Origin: Acidobacteriota bacterium
GTDB lineage: Bacteria; Acidobacteriota; Terriglobia; Terriglobales; Acidobacteriaceae
DNA length: 64,000 bases
Assembly: GCA_021818105.1 (NCBI GenBank)
Contig: JAKAFB010000003.1
Coordinates: 55,289-119,288, forward strand
Direction of reading: 5' to 3'
Of the stretch, positions 24,839 to 34,908 are shown in pieces. The stretch's first letter is position 1. Each line of letters starts with the position of its first letter. The notes below the pieces were generated by a model. It had not been told where the DNA came from. It searched no databases and worked only from the letters and a program-made list of their open reading frames with translations. A program made the translations under genes and the position numbers.

Positions 24839-25714
24839 GTGAGCAACAAGCCATCTGCTGAAGTGGCCAGCACGCAGCCGGTCATTGATATTTCTATAGC
24901 GCATAGTCCCGACTCTGATGACGCATTCATGTTTTATGGCCTGGCCACCAACAAAGTGCGCGTGCCCGGCTATCGGTTTACCCATACGCTGTGTGACATT
25001 GAGACGCTGAATCAGCGCGCGCAGAATGAGGCCTTCTACGACGTGACGGCTATCAGCTTCCATGCGTATCCCTATGTACAGCAGAACTATGCCCTGATGG
25101 GCTGCGGCGGCAGCGTGGGCGAAGGCTACGGGCCGATGGTGGTGGCCAGCAAGCCGCTCGCGCTGGAAGATCTGAAGCGCATCAAAGTGGCCGTGCCAGG
25201 AACACTGACGACGGCCTATCTCGCCCTGAAGGTCTTCAATCCTGAAATTGAGACGGAGACCGTTCCGTTCGACCAGATTATTCCTGCTATCCAGGCAGGC
25301 AAATACGATGCGGGCCTCATTATCCACGAAGGTCAGTTGACGTATGCCGCGAGCGGGCTGAAGAAAATCATTGACCTGGGCGTATGGTGGCGGGAGACGA
25401 CGGGACTGGTTCTGCCGTTGGGCGGCAATGCAATCCGCCGCTCACTGGGCGCGGCGAAACACAAGATCATCTCCGATGCGCTGCGGGCAAGCATTCAACA
25501 CGCGCTGGATCATCGCGAACAGGCGCTGGAGTATGCCATGCAGTTTGCACGCGACCTGGACACCTCACTGGCCAATCGCTTTGTAAGCATGTATGTGAAT
25601 GAGCGCACGCTGGACTACGGCCCCGATGGCCGCGAGGCAATCCGCAAGCTGCTGGAACTGGGCCATGAGCGCGGCATTATTCCCATTGCGCCGCAGGTGG
25701 ATTTCGTCGACTAA
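24839..25714 (+). CDS. mqnD: 1,4-dihydroxy-6-naphthoate synthase MqnD
   Basis: A 291-residue enzyme with a periplasmic-binding-protein fold. It converts cyclic dehypoxanthinylfutalosine to 1,4-dihydroxy-6-naphthoate in the futalosine menaquinone pathway. Family features are IAHSPDSDDAFMFYGL near the N-terminus, DVTAISFHAYPYV, GYGPMVV, and the catalytic-histidine stretch LIIHEGQLTY. It starts with GTG. The other pathway gene here, mqnE, is ~17 kb away on the opposite strand. The neighbour bioY is unrelated in function. Confidence 0.9.
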   Translation: MSNKPSAEVASTQPVIDISIAHSPDSDDAFMFYGLATNKVRVPGYRFTHTLCDIETLNQRAQNEAFYDVTAISFHAYPYVQQNYALMGCGGSVGEGYGPMVVASKPLALEDLKRIKVAVPGTLTTAYLALKVFNPEIETETVPFDQIIPAIQAGKYDAGLIIHEGQLTYAASGLKKIIDLGVWWRETTGLVLPLGGNAIRRSLGAAKHKIISDALRASIQHALDHREQALEYAMQFARDLDTSLANRFVSMYVNERTLDYGPDGREAIRKLLELGHERGIIPIAPQVDFVD

Positions 25715-25797
25715 ACGGTCGATCTCAGCCCCTTTTTCTTCGTGTGCAGCAAGTGATTTGAAGGGGCGGGAAAGAAGCGCAGGCTGCATCCCCCTCT

Positions 25798-27033
25798 TCA
25801 ACGCGCGGCGAGACTCGGCTCTGCTTCGCAGGGTTGGAGGAATTGCTGAAAGACGTCGTTCGACAGCATGCGTCCGCGCGGGGTTAGGCGCACGGTCTTG
25901 CCTTCGGAAGCGACGAGTCCCGCATCCGCAAGCTGGGCCACCAAGGCGAGCGCCCGCGCCACGCGCTCACGGCCAAACTCATGACGCAGCGCACCGATGC
26001 CAACGCCCGCATTCATGCGCAAACCAAGGAACCACGCTTCCTCGTATTGACGCTCCGGGGAGAGCCAAGCTATCTCTGCCGGTTGGGGACCGCCCAGGTA
26101 TGCCGCAAGATCATCGGACGTGGTGGAACGCAAAAGGTGATGCTTCCCTTCTCCGTCCGGGTCTCTGGCGTACAGCGCGGTAGACGCATCGACACCGAGC
26201 CCGAGATAGGGCCGACGCTGCCAGTAGCGGAGGTTGTGGCGGGAGGCACGGCCCCTGCGCGCGAAGTTCGAGATTTCATATTGCTTGAGGCCCGCAGCAG
26301 TGAGTTGCTCAACCGCAATCTCATACATGCGCGCAATCGTGTCGTCGCTCGGCACAAGATCGGCGTGATATCGCGCACCGCCGGCTAGCATCTCGCGCCC
26401 AAGGCGTGAGTCCTCGTCAACCTCAAGCATGTAGATGCTGGCGTGGGGCACGTCCGCGTCCAGCAGCACTGCGATCGACTCCTGCCAGGATGCGAGCGTT
26501 TGGCCGGCAAGGCCCGCTATCAGGTCAACATTCAGGTTGGTGATGCCTGCGCGACGCAGGCGGCGCAGATCGTCGAATACAATTGCACGGCTGTGCAGGC
26601 GTCCGCTGACGTGTGCTTCGCGATCCACGAAAGACTGGACACCGAGGCTGACGCGATTCACACCCGTGGCGGCAAGGGCTTCCAGTGTGCCGTCGGCAAT
26701 CTGACCCGGCGCGCACTCAACCGTGATCTCGGCATCTGGCTCGACTATGAACTGCGCATGAATGGCGGCGAAGAGGCGCGCAATCTGTTCGCGCGAAAGA
26801 AGGCTCGGCGTACCACCCCCCAAGTAAATGGTGTCCACATTGCGCGGCAGAGAAACGGCCATGCGATCTGCCCATGGCTCCGCACTGGCGATATCCTCCA
26901 TGATCCGGTCCACGTAGCGCGTGTGCTCGCTGGCGGGATACACGCCAGAAGCGAAGTTGCAGTACGTGCACTTGGATCGGCAAAAAGGAATCGAAAAGTA
27001 GAGACCGAGCCGGTCGCCACCGGAGGTTACCAT
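25798..27033 (-). CDS. hemW: Haem chaperone HemW (HemN-like radical SAM protein)
   Basis: A 411-residue radical SAM protein related to oxygen-independent coproporphyrinogen oxidase. The cluster motif is CRSKCTYCNF (CX3CX2C). The residue after the third cysteine is Asn-Phe rather than the extra cysteine of HemN, and the HemN N-terminal segment is missing, so this is HemW. HemW binds haem and delivers it to target enzymes. GGGTPSLL and the YEISNFAR motif are also typical. The start at 27033 is the first ATG of the conserved N-terminus. It diverges from the metallophosphoesterase gene. Confidence 0.9.
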   Translation of the reverse strand: MVTSGGDRLGLYFSIPFCRSKCTYCNFASGVYPASEHTRYVDRIMEDIASAEPWADRMAVSLPRNVDTIYLGGGTPSLLSREQIARLFAAIHAQFIVEPDAEITVECAPGQIADGTLEALAATGVNRVSLGVQSFVDREAHVSGRLHSRAIVFDDLRRLRRAGITNLNVDLIAGLAGQTLASWQESIAVLLDADVPHASIYMLEVDEDSRLGREMLAGGARYHADLVPSDDTIARMYEIAVEQLTAAGLKQYEISNFARRGRASRHNLRYWQRRPYLGLGVDASTALYARDPDGEGKHHLLRSTTSDDLAAYLGGPQPAEIAWLSPERQYEEAWFLGLRMNAGVGIGALRHEFGRERVARALALVAQLADAGLVASEGKTVRLTPRGRMLSNDVFQQFLQPCEAEPSLAAR

Positions 27034-27121
27034 GAAAAGATTGTTTCACGAATCGAGCGCGGACATGCTGCACCGACTGCTCAGCCCGGTTCATGACAAA
27101 ATGGGGTGAGGAGACCCGGTT

Positions 27122-28243
27122 TTGAAAGTTTGGCCAATTGTGGGCGTGCTGGTTGCGCAGTTGATTCTCGCTCTCTCCCATTGGTTTCTCTACTTTACAT
27201 GGACTCATTTCTGGCCTTCACTGGGTGCTGACGGGGACTTTTACCTGAGGGCCGCGCTCACGATTCTTGCCGTCAGCTTCATGTCTGCAGGGTTGCTGAG
27301 CCTGCGCTTTTACAACCTGTTTGTGGCGATCCTTTACAGGATTGCAGCCGTTTGGCTCGGGCTGCTGAATTTCTTCCTGCTGGCGACTTGCCTGAGCTGG
27401 ATGACAGACTTTGCGCTGCGCCTGATGTCACCAGACAAGATCTACCTTGCGGCGAGACCGTACGTGGCAGGAATCTTCTTTCTTGCGGCGATTGGAGCGA
27501 GTGTTTACGGCGTACTCAATGCGCGCTGGATTCGCGTGCGCCATCTGACAGTGCGGTTACCGCATCTGCCTGCCTCATGGCGCGGCCGCCGGGCGTTGAT
27601 TTACAGCGACGTGCACCTGGGGAACATCAATCGCTGGCGCATAGCGCGGCGCATTGCGCGCCTTGCAGACAAACTTAAACCAGACATCATTTTTGTTCCC
27701 GGGGACCTGTTTGACGGTGGCAAGGATGACCCCTTGCGGCTGGCCGCTCCGCTGTTTGACGTGAAGCCGCCGCTGGGCACCTTTTACGTGCTGGGCAATC
27801 ATGATGAGTTTGGGGGTAGCCAACGCTATGTTGACGTACTCAAACAGGGCGGCTTTCGCGTGCTGAACAACGAGTGCGTAACCGTGGATGGAGTGCATAT
27901 TGTGGGCGTTTCCTATCACGACTCCACGAACCCTATGCACTTGAGAAGCCTATTGCAAAACCTGAATCTGAATGGCGGATCCGCCAGTATTCTGTTGCAG
28001 CACGTACCGTACCATCTGGCGATAGTGGAGCAGGCGGGTGTGAGTCTGCAGATCAGCGGCCACACACATGGCGGCCAGATTTTCCCGTTCAGCTGGGTGA
28101 CTCATCGCGCCTTTGGGCGGTTTACCTACGGTATGCAGCCGCACGGCGCGCTGCAGGTTTACACATCGAGCGGTGCAGGAACATGGGGGCCACCCATGCG
28201 CGTGGGCACGCATGCAGAGGTTGTCTTGCTTACCTTCGCATAG
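27122..28243 (+). CDS. Membrane-anchored metallophosphoesterase (YaeI/YkuE-like)
   Basis: A 373-residue protein with about four N-terminal membrane helices (residues ~5-135) and a C-terminal calcineurin-like phosphoesterase domain. All metal motifs are present: YSDVHLG, PGDLFDGG, GNHDE, LLQHVPYH and SGHTHGGQ. The start is TTG at 27122, set by the GAGGAG ribosome site 9 nt upstream; an ATG seven codons earlier runs into a stop. YaeI and YkuE act on membrane-associated substrates (UDP-diacylglucosamine pathway or cell-wall linked); the substrate here is unknown. Confidence 0.85.
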   Translation: MKVWPIVGVLVAQLILALSHWFLYFTWTHFWPSLGADGDFYLRAALTILAVSFMSAGLLSLRFYNLFVAILYRIAAVWLGLLNFFLLATCLSWMTDFALRLMSPDKIYLAARPYVAGIFFLAAIGASVYGVLNARWIRVRHLTVRLPHLPASWRGRRALIYSDVHLGNINRWRIARRIARLADKLKPDIIFVPGDLFDGGKDDPLRLAAPLFDVKPPLGTFYVLGNHDEFGGSQRYVDVLKQGGFRVLNNECVTVDGVHIVGVSYHDSTNPMHLRSLLQNLNLNGGSASILLQHVPYHLAIVEQAGVSLQISGHTHGGQIFPFSWVTHRAFGRFTYGMQPHGALQVYTSSGAGTWGPPMRVGTHAEVVLLTFA

Positions 28244-28302
28244 AAGTGTTTTCATAGTCCTTCCGCTTCTTACACCGATTGCAGCAGAAATGAGGTTGGA
28301 TA

Positions 28303-30501
28303 ATGAGGCTCTCTGGTAAACGCTTCCCTTGGCAGTGGACGCAGGCTCTGCAGTGCGTTGGCAGCAGCTTGTTAATGGTGGCACTGGCTGCTGGCGGAGG
28401 AAGAACAGCCGGCGCACAGCAGTCACAGGCCAGCGCGACAGGCCCCGACCTCGACTTCCCCACCGTTCTTTACGGCGCGGCCTATTACCACGAGTACATG
28501 CCCTATGACCGGTTGGACAAGGATGTGGCGCTGATGAAGGCCGCGGGCTTGAACGTGGTGCGCATGGGCGAGTCCACCTGGAGCCTATGGGAGCCTGAGG
28601 ATGGCCACTTCGAGTACGCGTGGATGGACCGCGTGGTGGACGCGATGGGCAAGGCAGGCATCAAGGTGATTCTGGGCACACCCACCTATTCGATTCCCGC
28701 ATGGATGGCGCACCAGCACCCGGAAATTCTGGCGCAGCGCTTGAACGACGGCAGGTTCGGCGGGCCGCCGCAGCAAAATACCTATGGCATGCGCCAGAAC
28801 ATGGATACGGACTCGCCAGCATATCGTTTTTATGCTGAGCGTTTGATCCGCCACATTGTGGCGCATTACAAGGACAACCCCACGGTCATTGGCTGGCAAC
28901 TGGACAATGAGACCTCCAGTTACGATGCTGCAAACCGCGATGTTTTCATTGGATTTCAGCACTATCTTGAAAAAAAGTTTGTGACGCCCGAGGCATTGAG
29001 CAAGGCATGGTTCCTGAACTACTGGGGCGAGAACTTCCACACGTGGGAGGATCTGCCCACGCGCGACGGCGCGCAAAGCACGGGCTACAAGCTGGAGTGG
29101 ACACGCTGGAGCCAGATGCGCGTGACGGACTTTCTACATTGGCAGGCGAAGCTGGTGCGTGAGTGTGCCGGCCCGCGGCAGTTTGTCACAACCGACTACG
29201 GCGGCATGATGCGCCACGATGTGAATGAAGAGGCTATTGCGGCATTCCTTGATATTCCCGCCGACAACGTGTACCACGGCTCGCAGGATCATTTCGATGG
29301 TTCCATCCAGTCGATTCAGGAAGACTTCACGCGCTCGCTGAGGCACTCGAATTTTCTGATCACCGAGACGAACGCGCAGACCATTGGATGGAGTTCAGAG
29401 GGGCAGTTCCCACCCTATGACGGCCAGATGCGGGAGGACGTTTACACGCATCTCTCGAACGGCGCCAACATGGTGGAGTACTGGCACTGGGCTTCCATCG
29501 CGGCCAATCAGGAGACATATTGGAAGGGTGTACTGTCACACGATCTTGAACCAAACCGCGCATATGCAGAGGTGAGCCGCACGGCGCACGAGTTGCAGAA
29601 GATCGGACCGCATTTGACCGGACTGAAGATTCGCAACCAGGTAGCCATCTTATGGAGCCGCGACTCAGCCAACGCCATCGACTTTATGCCCTATGGTGGC
29701 CCGGTGCCCGTGTGGTCATGGACGCGCACGCCGCAGGGCTACGATTCGCTGGTGCAGCAGATGCACAAGGCGCTCTACCAGATGAATGTGGGAACGGACT
29801 TTGTCTTTCCGGAGACGCAGGACTTCTCGGCTTACAAGCTAGTGATTGTTCCGGCACTTTACATAGCCGATGATGCACTGTTGCAGCGCATCTCGGACTA
29901 TGTAAAGAGCGGCGGACACGTTGTGATGACATTCAAAAGCGGATTTGCAAATGAGAATTCCGCTGTCCGCTGGGTGCGCGCGCCGGGGCCGCTGCGCGAG
30001 GCGGCGGGCTTCAGCTACCAGGAGTTTTCCAATCTGGATAAGCCGCTGGCACTCAAGGGCGATCCGTTCCATGCAGGTGACGGAAACAAAGTGCAGTACT
30101 GGGCGGAGTTCCTGATACCGGAACACGCAAAGGCGCTGGCGTACTACGACCATCCTTTCTTCGGCAAGTGGCCGGCGATTACCGAGAACCAATTTGGCTC
30201 AGGCACGCTTCTGTATGAGGGCACATATCTATCAGATGCGCTGCAGACAGTGATATTGAGGCGCGCGGTGGAAGAAGCGGGACTTGCCGGCCCAGACCAG
30301 CAGTTGCCTGCCGCCGTGCATGTGCAGAGCGGCGTCAACCGCATGGGGAAGCACGTGCATTACTACTTCAACTACTCCGGCGGCGAGGTCAAAGTGAATT
30401 ACGGCTACGGCGCGGGAACAAATCTTCTGGATGGCAAACCGGTGGCGCATGCACAGGAATTAGCGCTGGGGCCCTGGGATTTGGCCATCATTGAGGAATA
30501 A
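28303..30501 (+). CDS. Secreted GH42 beta-galactosidase
   Basis: A 732-residue glycoside hydrolase family 42 enzyme with a signal peptide (residues ~1-38, ending GAQQ). The catalytic acid/base is Glu203 in WQLDNETS and the nucleophile Glu355 in LITETNAQ. The TIM barrel is followed by the trimerisation domain and a beta-sandwich typical of the family. Start: ATG at 28303 with GAGG upstream. The predicted role is removal of beta-galactosyl residues from plant or microbial galactans outside the cytoplasm, so export is a point of interest for a family that is often cytoplasmic. Confidence 0.88.
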   Translation: MRLSGKRFPWQWTQALQCVGSSLLMVALAAGGGRTAGAQQSQASATGPDLDFPTVLYGAAYYHEYMPYDRLDKDVALMKAAGLNVVRMGESTWSLWEPEDGHFEYAWMDRVVDAMGKAGIKVILGTPTYSIPAWMAHQHPEILAQRLNDGRFGGPPQQNTYGMRQNMDTDSPAYRFYAERLIRHIVAHYKDNPTVIGWQLDNETSSYDAANRDVFIGFQHYLEKKFVTPEALSKAWFLNYWGENFHTWEDLPTRDGAQSTGYKLEWTRWSQMRVTDFLHWQAKLVRECAGPRQFVTTDYGGMMRHDVNEEAIAAFLDIPADNVYHGSQDHFDGSIQSIQEDFTRSLRHSNFLITETNAQTIGWSSEGQFPPYDGQMREDVYTHLSNGANMVEYWHWASIAANQETYWKGVLSHDLEPNRAYAEVSRTAHELQKIGPHLTGLKIRNQVAILWSRDSANAIDFMPYGGPVPVWSWTRTPQGYDSLVQQMHKALYQMNVGTDFVFPETQDFSAYKLVIVPALYIADDALLQRISDYVKSGGHVVMTFKSGFANENSAVRWVRAPGPLREAAGFSYQEFSNLDKPLALKGDPFHAGDGNKVQYWAEFLIPEHAKALAYYDHPFFGKWPAITENQFGSGTLLYEGTYLSDALQTVILRRAVEEAGLAGPDQQLPAAVHVQSGVNRMGKHVHYYFNYSGGEVKVNYGYGAGTNLLDGKPVAHAQELALGPWDLAIIEE

Positions 30502-30549
30502 AATGGAGTTTCTTCCCTGGAGAGTGTCGACAACAAGGAGAAGACCGCA

Positions 30550-32262
30550 GTGTCCACGCAATCCGCGACAATCAACCCAACCAAGAAAACTGTGATTCGT
30601 ACCGCGCTTTCCGGCTACGAACTGCTTCTTAATCCAAGACTTAACAAGGGAACCGCATTCACCGAGGAGGAGCGTGATGCCTTTGGGCTGCACGGACTGC
30701 TGCCGCCTCACGTCGGAACCCTGGAAGAACAGTGCGAACGGCGCAAGCGCGCCTTTGACAGCCAACCCACTGCATTCGCAAAGTACAGCTTTATGCGCGA
30801 CTTGCAGGATACTACCGAAACGCTCTTTTACTCACTCATTTCGCGACACATCGAAGAGATGCTGCCGATTGTCTACACACCGGCAGTGGGCGAGGGCTGC
30901 CAGCGCTTCAGCGAGATCTGGCGACGGACGCGCGGCCTCTTCATCAGCTATCCGAACAAGCACCGCATGGAGCAGATGCTTGCCGATCCGCGTTACGACG
31001 ATGTGCGCTGCATCGTGGTGAGCGACGGCGAACGCATCCTTGGCCTTGGCGACCAGGGAGCAGGCGGGATGGGCATACCCATCGGCAAAATGGCTCTGTA
31101 TACGGCACTGGGTGGCATTCCGCCGGAGCACTGCCTGCCAATCCTGCTGGACGTGGGCACGGACAACGAAGCATTGCTTCAGGATCCGCTCTACATCGGC
31201 TGGCAGCACAAGCGCATACGCGGGCAGGAGTACGACGACTTTGTCGAGGCATTTGTGTCGGCAGTCAAAGGGCGGTGGCCGCACATTCTTCTACAGTGGG
31301 AGGACTTTGCTGGTACGAACGCATTGCACCTGCTGGAGCGGTACCGCGACCGGCTTTGCACCTTCAACGACGATATTCAGGGCACGGCCGCTGTGACCAC
31401 CGGCACCCTGTTGGCCGCGATCAACGCGACGGGAATTCCGCTGAAGGAGCAGACCATTGCCATGTTCGGCGCCGGGTCGGCTGGCATCGGGATTATCGAC
31501 CTGCTGATTGCAGCGATGAAGGAAGAGGGCCTGAGTGAAGAAGAGGCGCGTAGCCGCATTTATGCCTTCAACCGCTACGGCTTGCTGATTGAGGGCGGCA
31601 GAGGCATTCGCGCCGAGCAGGAGCCGCTGCTGCGCAAGCGGGCGGACGTAAAGCACTGGAAATTGTCCGGCGGGGAGGACATTTCGCTGCTGGACGTGGT
31701 GCGCAACGCCAACGTAACCGTGCTGGTGGGCGTTTCAGCGCAGGCTGGCACCTTTACGGAGGAGATTGTGCGCGAAGTAGCCAGCCATACACCGCGCCCG
31801 ATCATCTTCCCGCTGTCCAATCCAACATCGAAGTCAGAGGCCATCCCGGCGGATCTGATGCAGTGGACGGAGGGACGCGCTCTGATTGGCACAGGCAGCC
31901 CGTTCGCTCCTGTGGAGTTTGGGGGCAGGCTGATTCCCATCTCGCAGGTGAACAACTCCTACATCTTTCCCGGCCTGGCGCTCGGCATTCTTGTCAGCCG
32001 CGCGCGTCGCGTGACAGACAGCATGATCATGGCTGCCGCAAAGGCTCTGGCAAAGCTCTCGCCCGCGCGGACAGACAGGGATGCGCCGCTGCTGCCGCCC
32101 ATTGCCGACTCGCGTAAGGTGAGCCTGGTTGTGGCTGAAGCCGTGGGGAAGCAGGCAATTGCCGATGGCGTGGCCGAAGGCGCAGACGTAGCCACGCTGA
32201 AGGAAGAACTACTGGATTACGTGTGGGATCCGGTCTACCTGCCATACGAACGCATTCGTTAG
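30550..32262 (+). CDS. maeA: NAD-dependent malic enzyme
   Basis: A 570-residue malic enzyme of the large (MaeA/SfcA) type, which oxidatively decarboxylates malate to pyruvate with NAD. Motifs: substrate region YTPAVGEGCQRFS, GLGDQGAGGMGIPIGK, dinucleotide fold FGAGSAGIGI, metal-binding FNDDIQGTAAV and ALIGTGSPFAPV. It starts with GTG behind an AAGGAG site 9 nt upstream. Pyruvate phosphate dikinase elsewhere in the window could convert its product to PEP. It converges with the kinase gene; a hairpin separates them. Confidence 0.92.
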   Translation: MSTQSATINPTKKTVIRTALSGYELLLNPRLNKGTAFTEEERDAFGLHGLLPPHVGTLEEQCERRKRAFDSQPTAFAKYSFMRDLQDTTETLFYSLISRHIEEMLPIVYTPAVGEGCQRFSEIWRRTRGLFISYPNKHRMEQMLADPRYDDVRCIVVSDGERILGLGDQGAGGMGIPIGKMALYTALGGIPPEHCLPILLDVGTDNEALLQDPLYIGWQHKRIRGQEYDDFVEAFVSAVKGRWPHILLQWEDFAGTNALHLLERYRDRLCTFNDDIQGTAAVTTGTLLAAINATGIPLKEQTIAMFGAGSAGIGIIDLLIAAMKEEGLSEEEARSRIYAFNRYGLLIEGGRGIRAEQEPLLRKRADVKHWKLSGGEDISLLDVVRNANVTVLVGVSAQAGTFTEEIVREVASHTPRPIIFPLSNPTSKSEAIPADLMQWTEGRALIGTGSPFAPVEFGGRLIPISQVNNSYIFPGLALGILVSRARRVTDSMIMAAAKALAKLSPARTDRDAPLLPPIADSRKVSLVVAEAVGKQAIADGVAEGADVATLKEELLDYVWDPVYLPYERIR

Positions 32263-32279
32263 TCAGCTGTTTTGGAATG

Positions 32280-32318
32280 CCCGGCGGAGAGCAACAGTCT
32301 TTCCGCCGGGTATTTATG
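32280..32318 (+). terminator. Terminator hairpin between malic enzyme and kinase genes
   Basis: A 9-bp perfect GC-rich stem (CCCGGCGGA 32280-32288 with TCCGCCGGG 32302-32310) followed by TATTTAT lies between two convergent genes and probably ends malic enzyme transcripts, and perhaps both. Confidence 0.6.
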
Positions 32319-32337
32319 CAGAGGCGCAGGGTTCTTT

Positions 32338-34803
32338 CTATTCGCCGCCCGGAGGTATCTCTTCGAGCAACCGCTTCCATGTTCTTTGATTTCTGCGGAA
32401 GCTCTTCTTCAGATCTTCAAGAATGCGGCCAAAGTCGGCGTTGGTGCGCAGGTTGTTCCATGCAGGGTTTTTCTGGAACCACGGATAGTTTTCGTTGCCC
32501 AGATAAATGGCACGGCGCAGCCAGTGCAGCGCCTCGCTGGAGTCGCCTTCCACAGCGAAGTACGTTGCCAGCCTGTACGCCATTTCGCTGTCGGCTTCGG
32601 CTGCGGCCAGTGTGTCGTCCTTAAGGAGTGCCGCGGCGCGTGCTCGATCGCCGGCCTGCACATAACAAAGCGCAAGCGTGGGCACGGCAATCCGCAGGCG
32701 CTCATCATCGCGAATGACGCCCTCAAGAATTTCAATGGCAGCTTGCAGATTACCAAGCCGCATCTGCTGGTAACCGGCAGAGGTGCGCAGCAGCGGATGG
32801 CGCGGCTCGAGTGCAAGGCCCTTCTCCAGTTCGTCGCCCGCCAGCTCGAGCTGATTCTGATAGTGGTAGACACGCGCGCGGTGATTGTACAGAACGGCCG
32901 CGTTGGCAGGGTTGAGCTTGAGGGCGCGGCTGAACTGGCTCAGTGCCTCCTCATACATGCCGTCACCGCGCAGTGCAAGGCCGGCAACCATGTGCACATT
33001 CCAATCATTGGCCGCGGTGACGAGCAGGTTTGCTATGCCGTGACGGGCGGACTCCTTTTCGCCGCGCGAGAGCAGCATGTAAATGCGGTAGAGATTGGCC
33101 TCAGTAGAGGCCGGGTCGAGCTTCAGCGCCTCGTCGAAGGCACGGCGCGCATGCATCACATGAATTTGACCGCCGAAGCCGTGGCGAACGTACTGTAGTT
33201 CAGCTATGCCCAGACCGCTCCATCCCGCGGGAAATTCGGGGTCGGACTCCACAACACTTTGAAAAAGCCCATGGGCGCGGTCCAGATCCGCGCGGGCGCC
33301 GGTCCGCACCATGAAGGAGCTGAGAAGCGCACGGGCCTGCAGATACTTTTCACTCACGGGCCCGGGCAGGGTGGCATCGCGAGGCCCTGGCCGTGGCAGG
33401 TCAATCTTGTCCTTTGCCCCGAGGCCGTGCAGGGTTGCAAAAACTTCATTGGAGATTTCAGTTTGCACGGCAATCAGATCAAGCGAGGGCACCTGTATGG
33501 AGCCACCGGAGCGCACGCTCTGCGAGGCAACGTCGAGCAGTTGCCAATTGAGGTCAAAGCCAGCCTCTGAGCGCACAAAGCTGCCCGCTAATACGTATGA
33601 AACAAGAAGCTTCTGGCCGATGGCGAGAGGATCCATCTGCGCAATGGGCAGGGACATGAGGGCGCTGGACGGCCGCACGACGAGCGTGGGAATGCGCGCG
33701 AGCCGCGCGGCAATGGCATCTGCCAGCGCATAGCCATAGAGCGGAGCCACCTCTGTGGCGCCAAGATTGCTGAAAGGCAGAACCACAAGTGAGTTCTGCA
33801 CTGTGCGCTCTGCAGCGGACTCGCGAAATCGCTCGGCAAGCATGGAGAGAAATCCCGTGGCACGTTTTTCTGAATCTGCCTGCGAGGTGGGCAGGTTGGC
33901 TGCGGCCTCGCCCGGAATGATGCCGGTCTCAAAATGCTGCGCTTTCATGATGGTCTTGAGGGCTTCGCGAACCTCAGCGGCCGCGGTGTAGCGCAGTGCA
34001 GGGTTCTTCTGAAGACAAGTGGCAATCATGCTCTTCAACTCCGCCGGAACTTCGGGCACAATCTCGCTGAGATCAGGCGGATCAGAAAACTGAATGGCGC
34101 GGATGGCCTGAAAATCCTCAGCATCCGGTCGCGCAAAGGGATGGCGTCCGCTGGTCAGCTCATAGAGGATCACGCCGAGAGCCCATACGTCGGACTGCAC
34201 GCTGGAGTGGCCGGTGACGAACTGCTCGGGAGCCATGTAACGGATGGTGCCGCCGCGCGCTGTGTATGTCGCCGCGAGCGAAGCATCTTTTGCTAGCGCG
34301 GGCTTGGATGGGTCGAACGCAGAGTCCTCCGGGCGCAAGCGACGTGCGAGACCGAAGTCGAGGATCTTGACGAGACCACCGTCAGTCAGCATCACGTTCT
34401 GCGGCTTCAGGTCGCGATGAAAGATGCCAAGCGCGTGCGCGGCCTGCAGGCCGTCTGCAATCTGGATGCCGACGGAGAGCACAAGTTGCGGACGCGCGGG
34501 TCCAGCAGCAATAAGCTGATCGAGGGACTGGCCCGGAACAAACTGCATGGCGATGTAGCCTTCGTCGCCGGCCTCGCCTACTTCGTAAATGGCGCAGACG
34601 TTGGGATGCTCGATGGCGGAGGCCATGCGCGCCTCGCGCAGCACGGTGGAACGCATCTGCTGCGCAGAGAGAAGCCCGGCACGCAGGATCTTGAGCACAA
34701 CGGGGCGCTGCAGGAGCGTGTCATTAGCCAGGTAGACAACACCACTGCCGCCAGCGCCGAGCCGGCGAACGATTTCATAGTGCTCGATGGTTCTGCGCTT
34801 CAT
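32338..34803 (-). CDS. Ser/Thr protein kinase with TolB-like and TPR regions
   Basis: A 821-residue protein. The N-terminal Hanks-type kinase is complete: glycine loop LGAGGSGVVYLA, Lys38, Glu57, HRDLKPQN (129-136) and DFGLA, so it should be active. From residue ~330, LVVLPFSNLGATEV begins a TolB/FlgO-like segment that assembles with kinases and adenylate cyclases, and the C-terminal ~350 residues contain several TPR motifs. No transmembrane helix is evident, so it appears cytoplasmic. The ATG at 34803 is preferred over an adjoining GTG. It is co-directional with the SSS and FucP-like transporter genes upstream. Confidence 0.87.
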   Translation of the reverse strand: MKRRTIEHYEIVRRLGAGGSGVVYLANDTLLQRPVVLKILRAGLLSAQQMRSTVLREARMASAIEHPNVCAIYEVGEAGDEGYIAMQFVPGQSLDQLIAAGPARPQLVLSVGIQIADGLQAAHALGIFHRDLKPQNVMLTDGGLVKILDFGLARRLRPEDSAFDPSKPALAKDASLAATYTARGGTIRYMAPEQFVTGHSSVQSDVWALGVILYELTSGRHPFARPDAEDFQAIRAIQFSDPPDLSEIVPEVPAELKSMIATCLQKNPALRYTAAAEVREALKTIMKAQHFETGIIPGEAAANLPTSQADSEKRATGFLSMLAERFRESAAERTVQNSLVVLPFSNLGATEVAPLYGYALADAIAARLARIPTLVVRPSSALMSLPIAQMDPLAIGQKLLVSYVLAGSFVRSEAGFDLNWQLLDVASQSVRSGGSIQVPSLDLIAVQTEISNEVFATLHGLGAKDKIDLPRPGPRDATLPGPVSEKYLQARALLSSFMVRTGARADLDRAHGLFQSVVESDPEFPAGWSGLGIAELQYVRHGFGGQIHVMHARRAFDEALKLDPASTEANLYRIYMLLSRGEKESARHGIANLLVTAANDWNVHMVAGLALRGDGMYEEALSQFSRALKLNPANAAVLYNHRARVYHYQNQLELAGDELEKGLALEPRHPLLRTSAGYQQMRLGNLQAAIEILEGVIRDDERLRIAVPTLALCYVQAGDRARAAALLKDDTLAAAEADSEMAYRLATYFAVEGDSSEALHWLRRAIYLGNENYPWFQKNPAWNNLRTNADFGRILEDLKKSFRRNQRTWKRLLEEIPPGGE

Positions 34804-34908
34804 CACTCAAGTTCAGTGTACCGGGCATACGATGAAGACCATATCAATTTCCGGCACTCGGCGGAGACATGCAGATGAACATGCGCCCGTGCCAGCGCTG
34901 CTTTTGGA

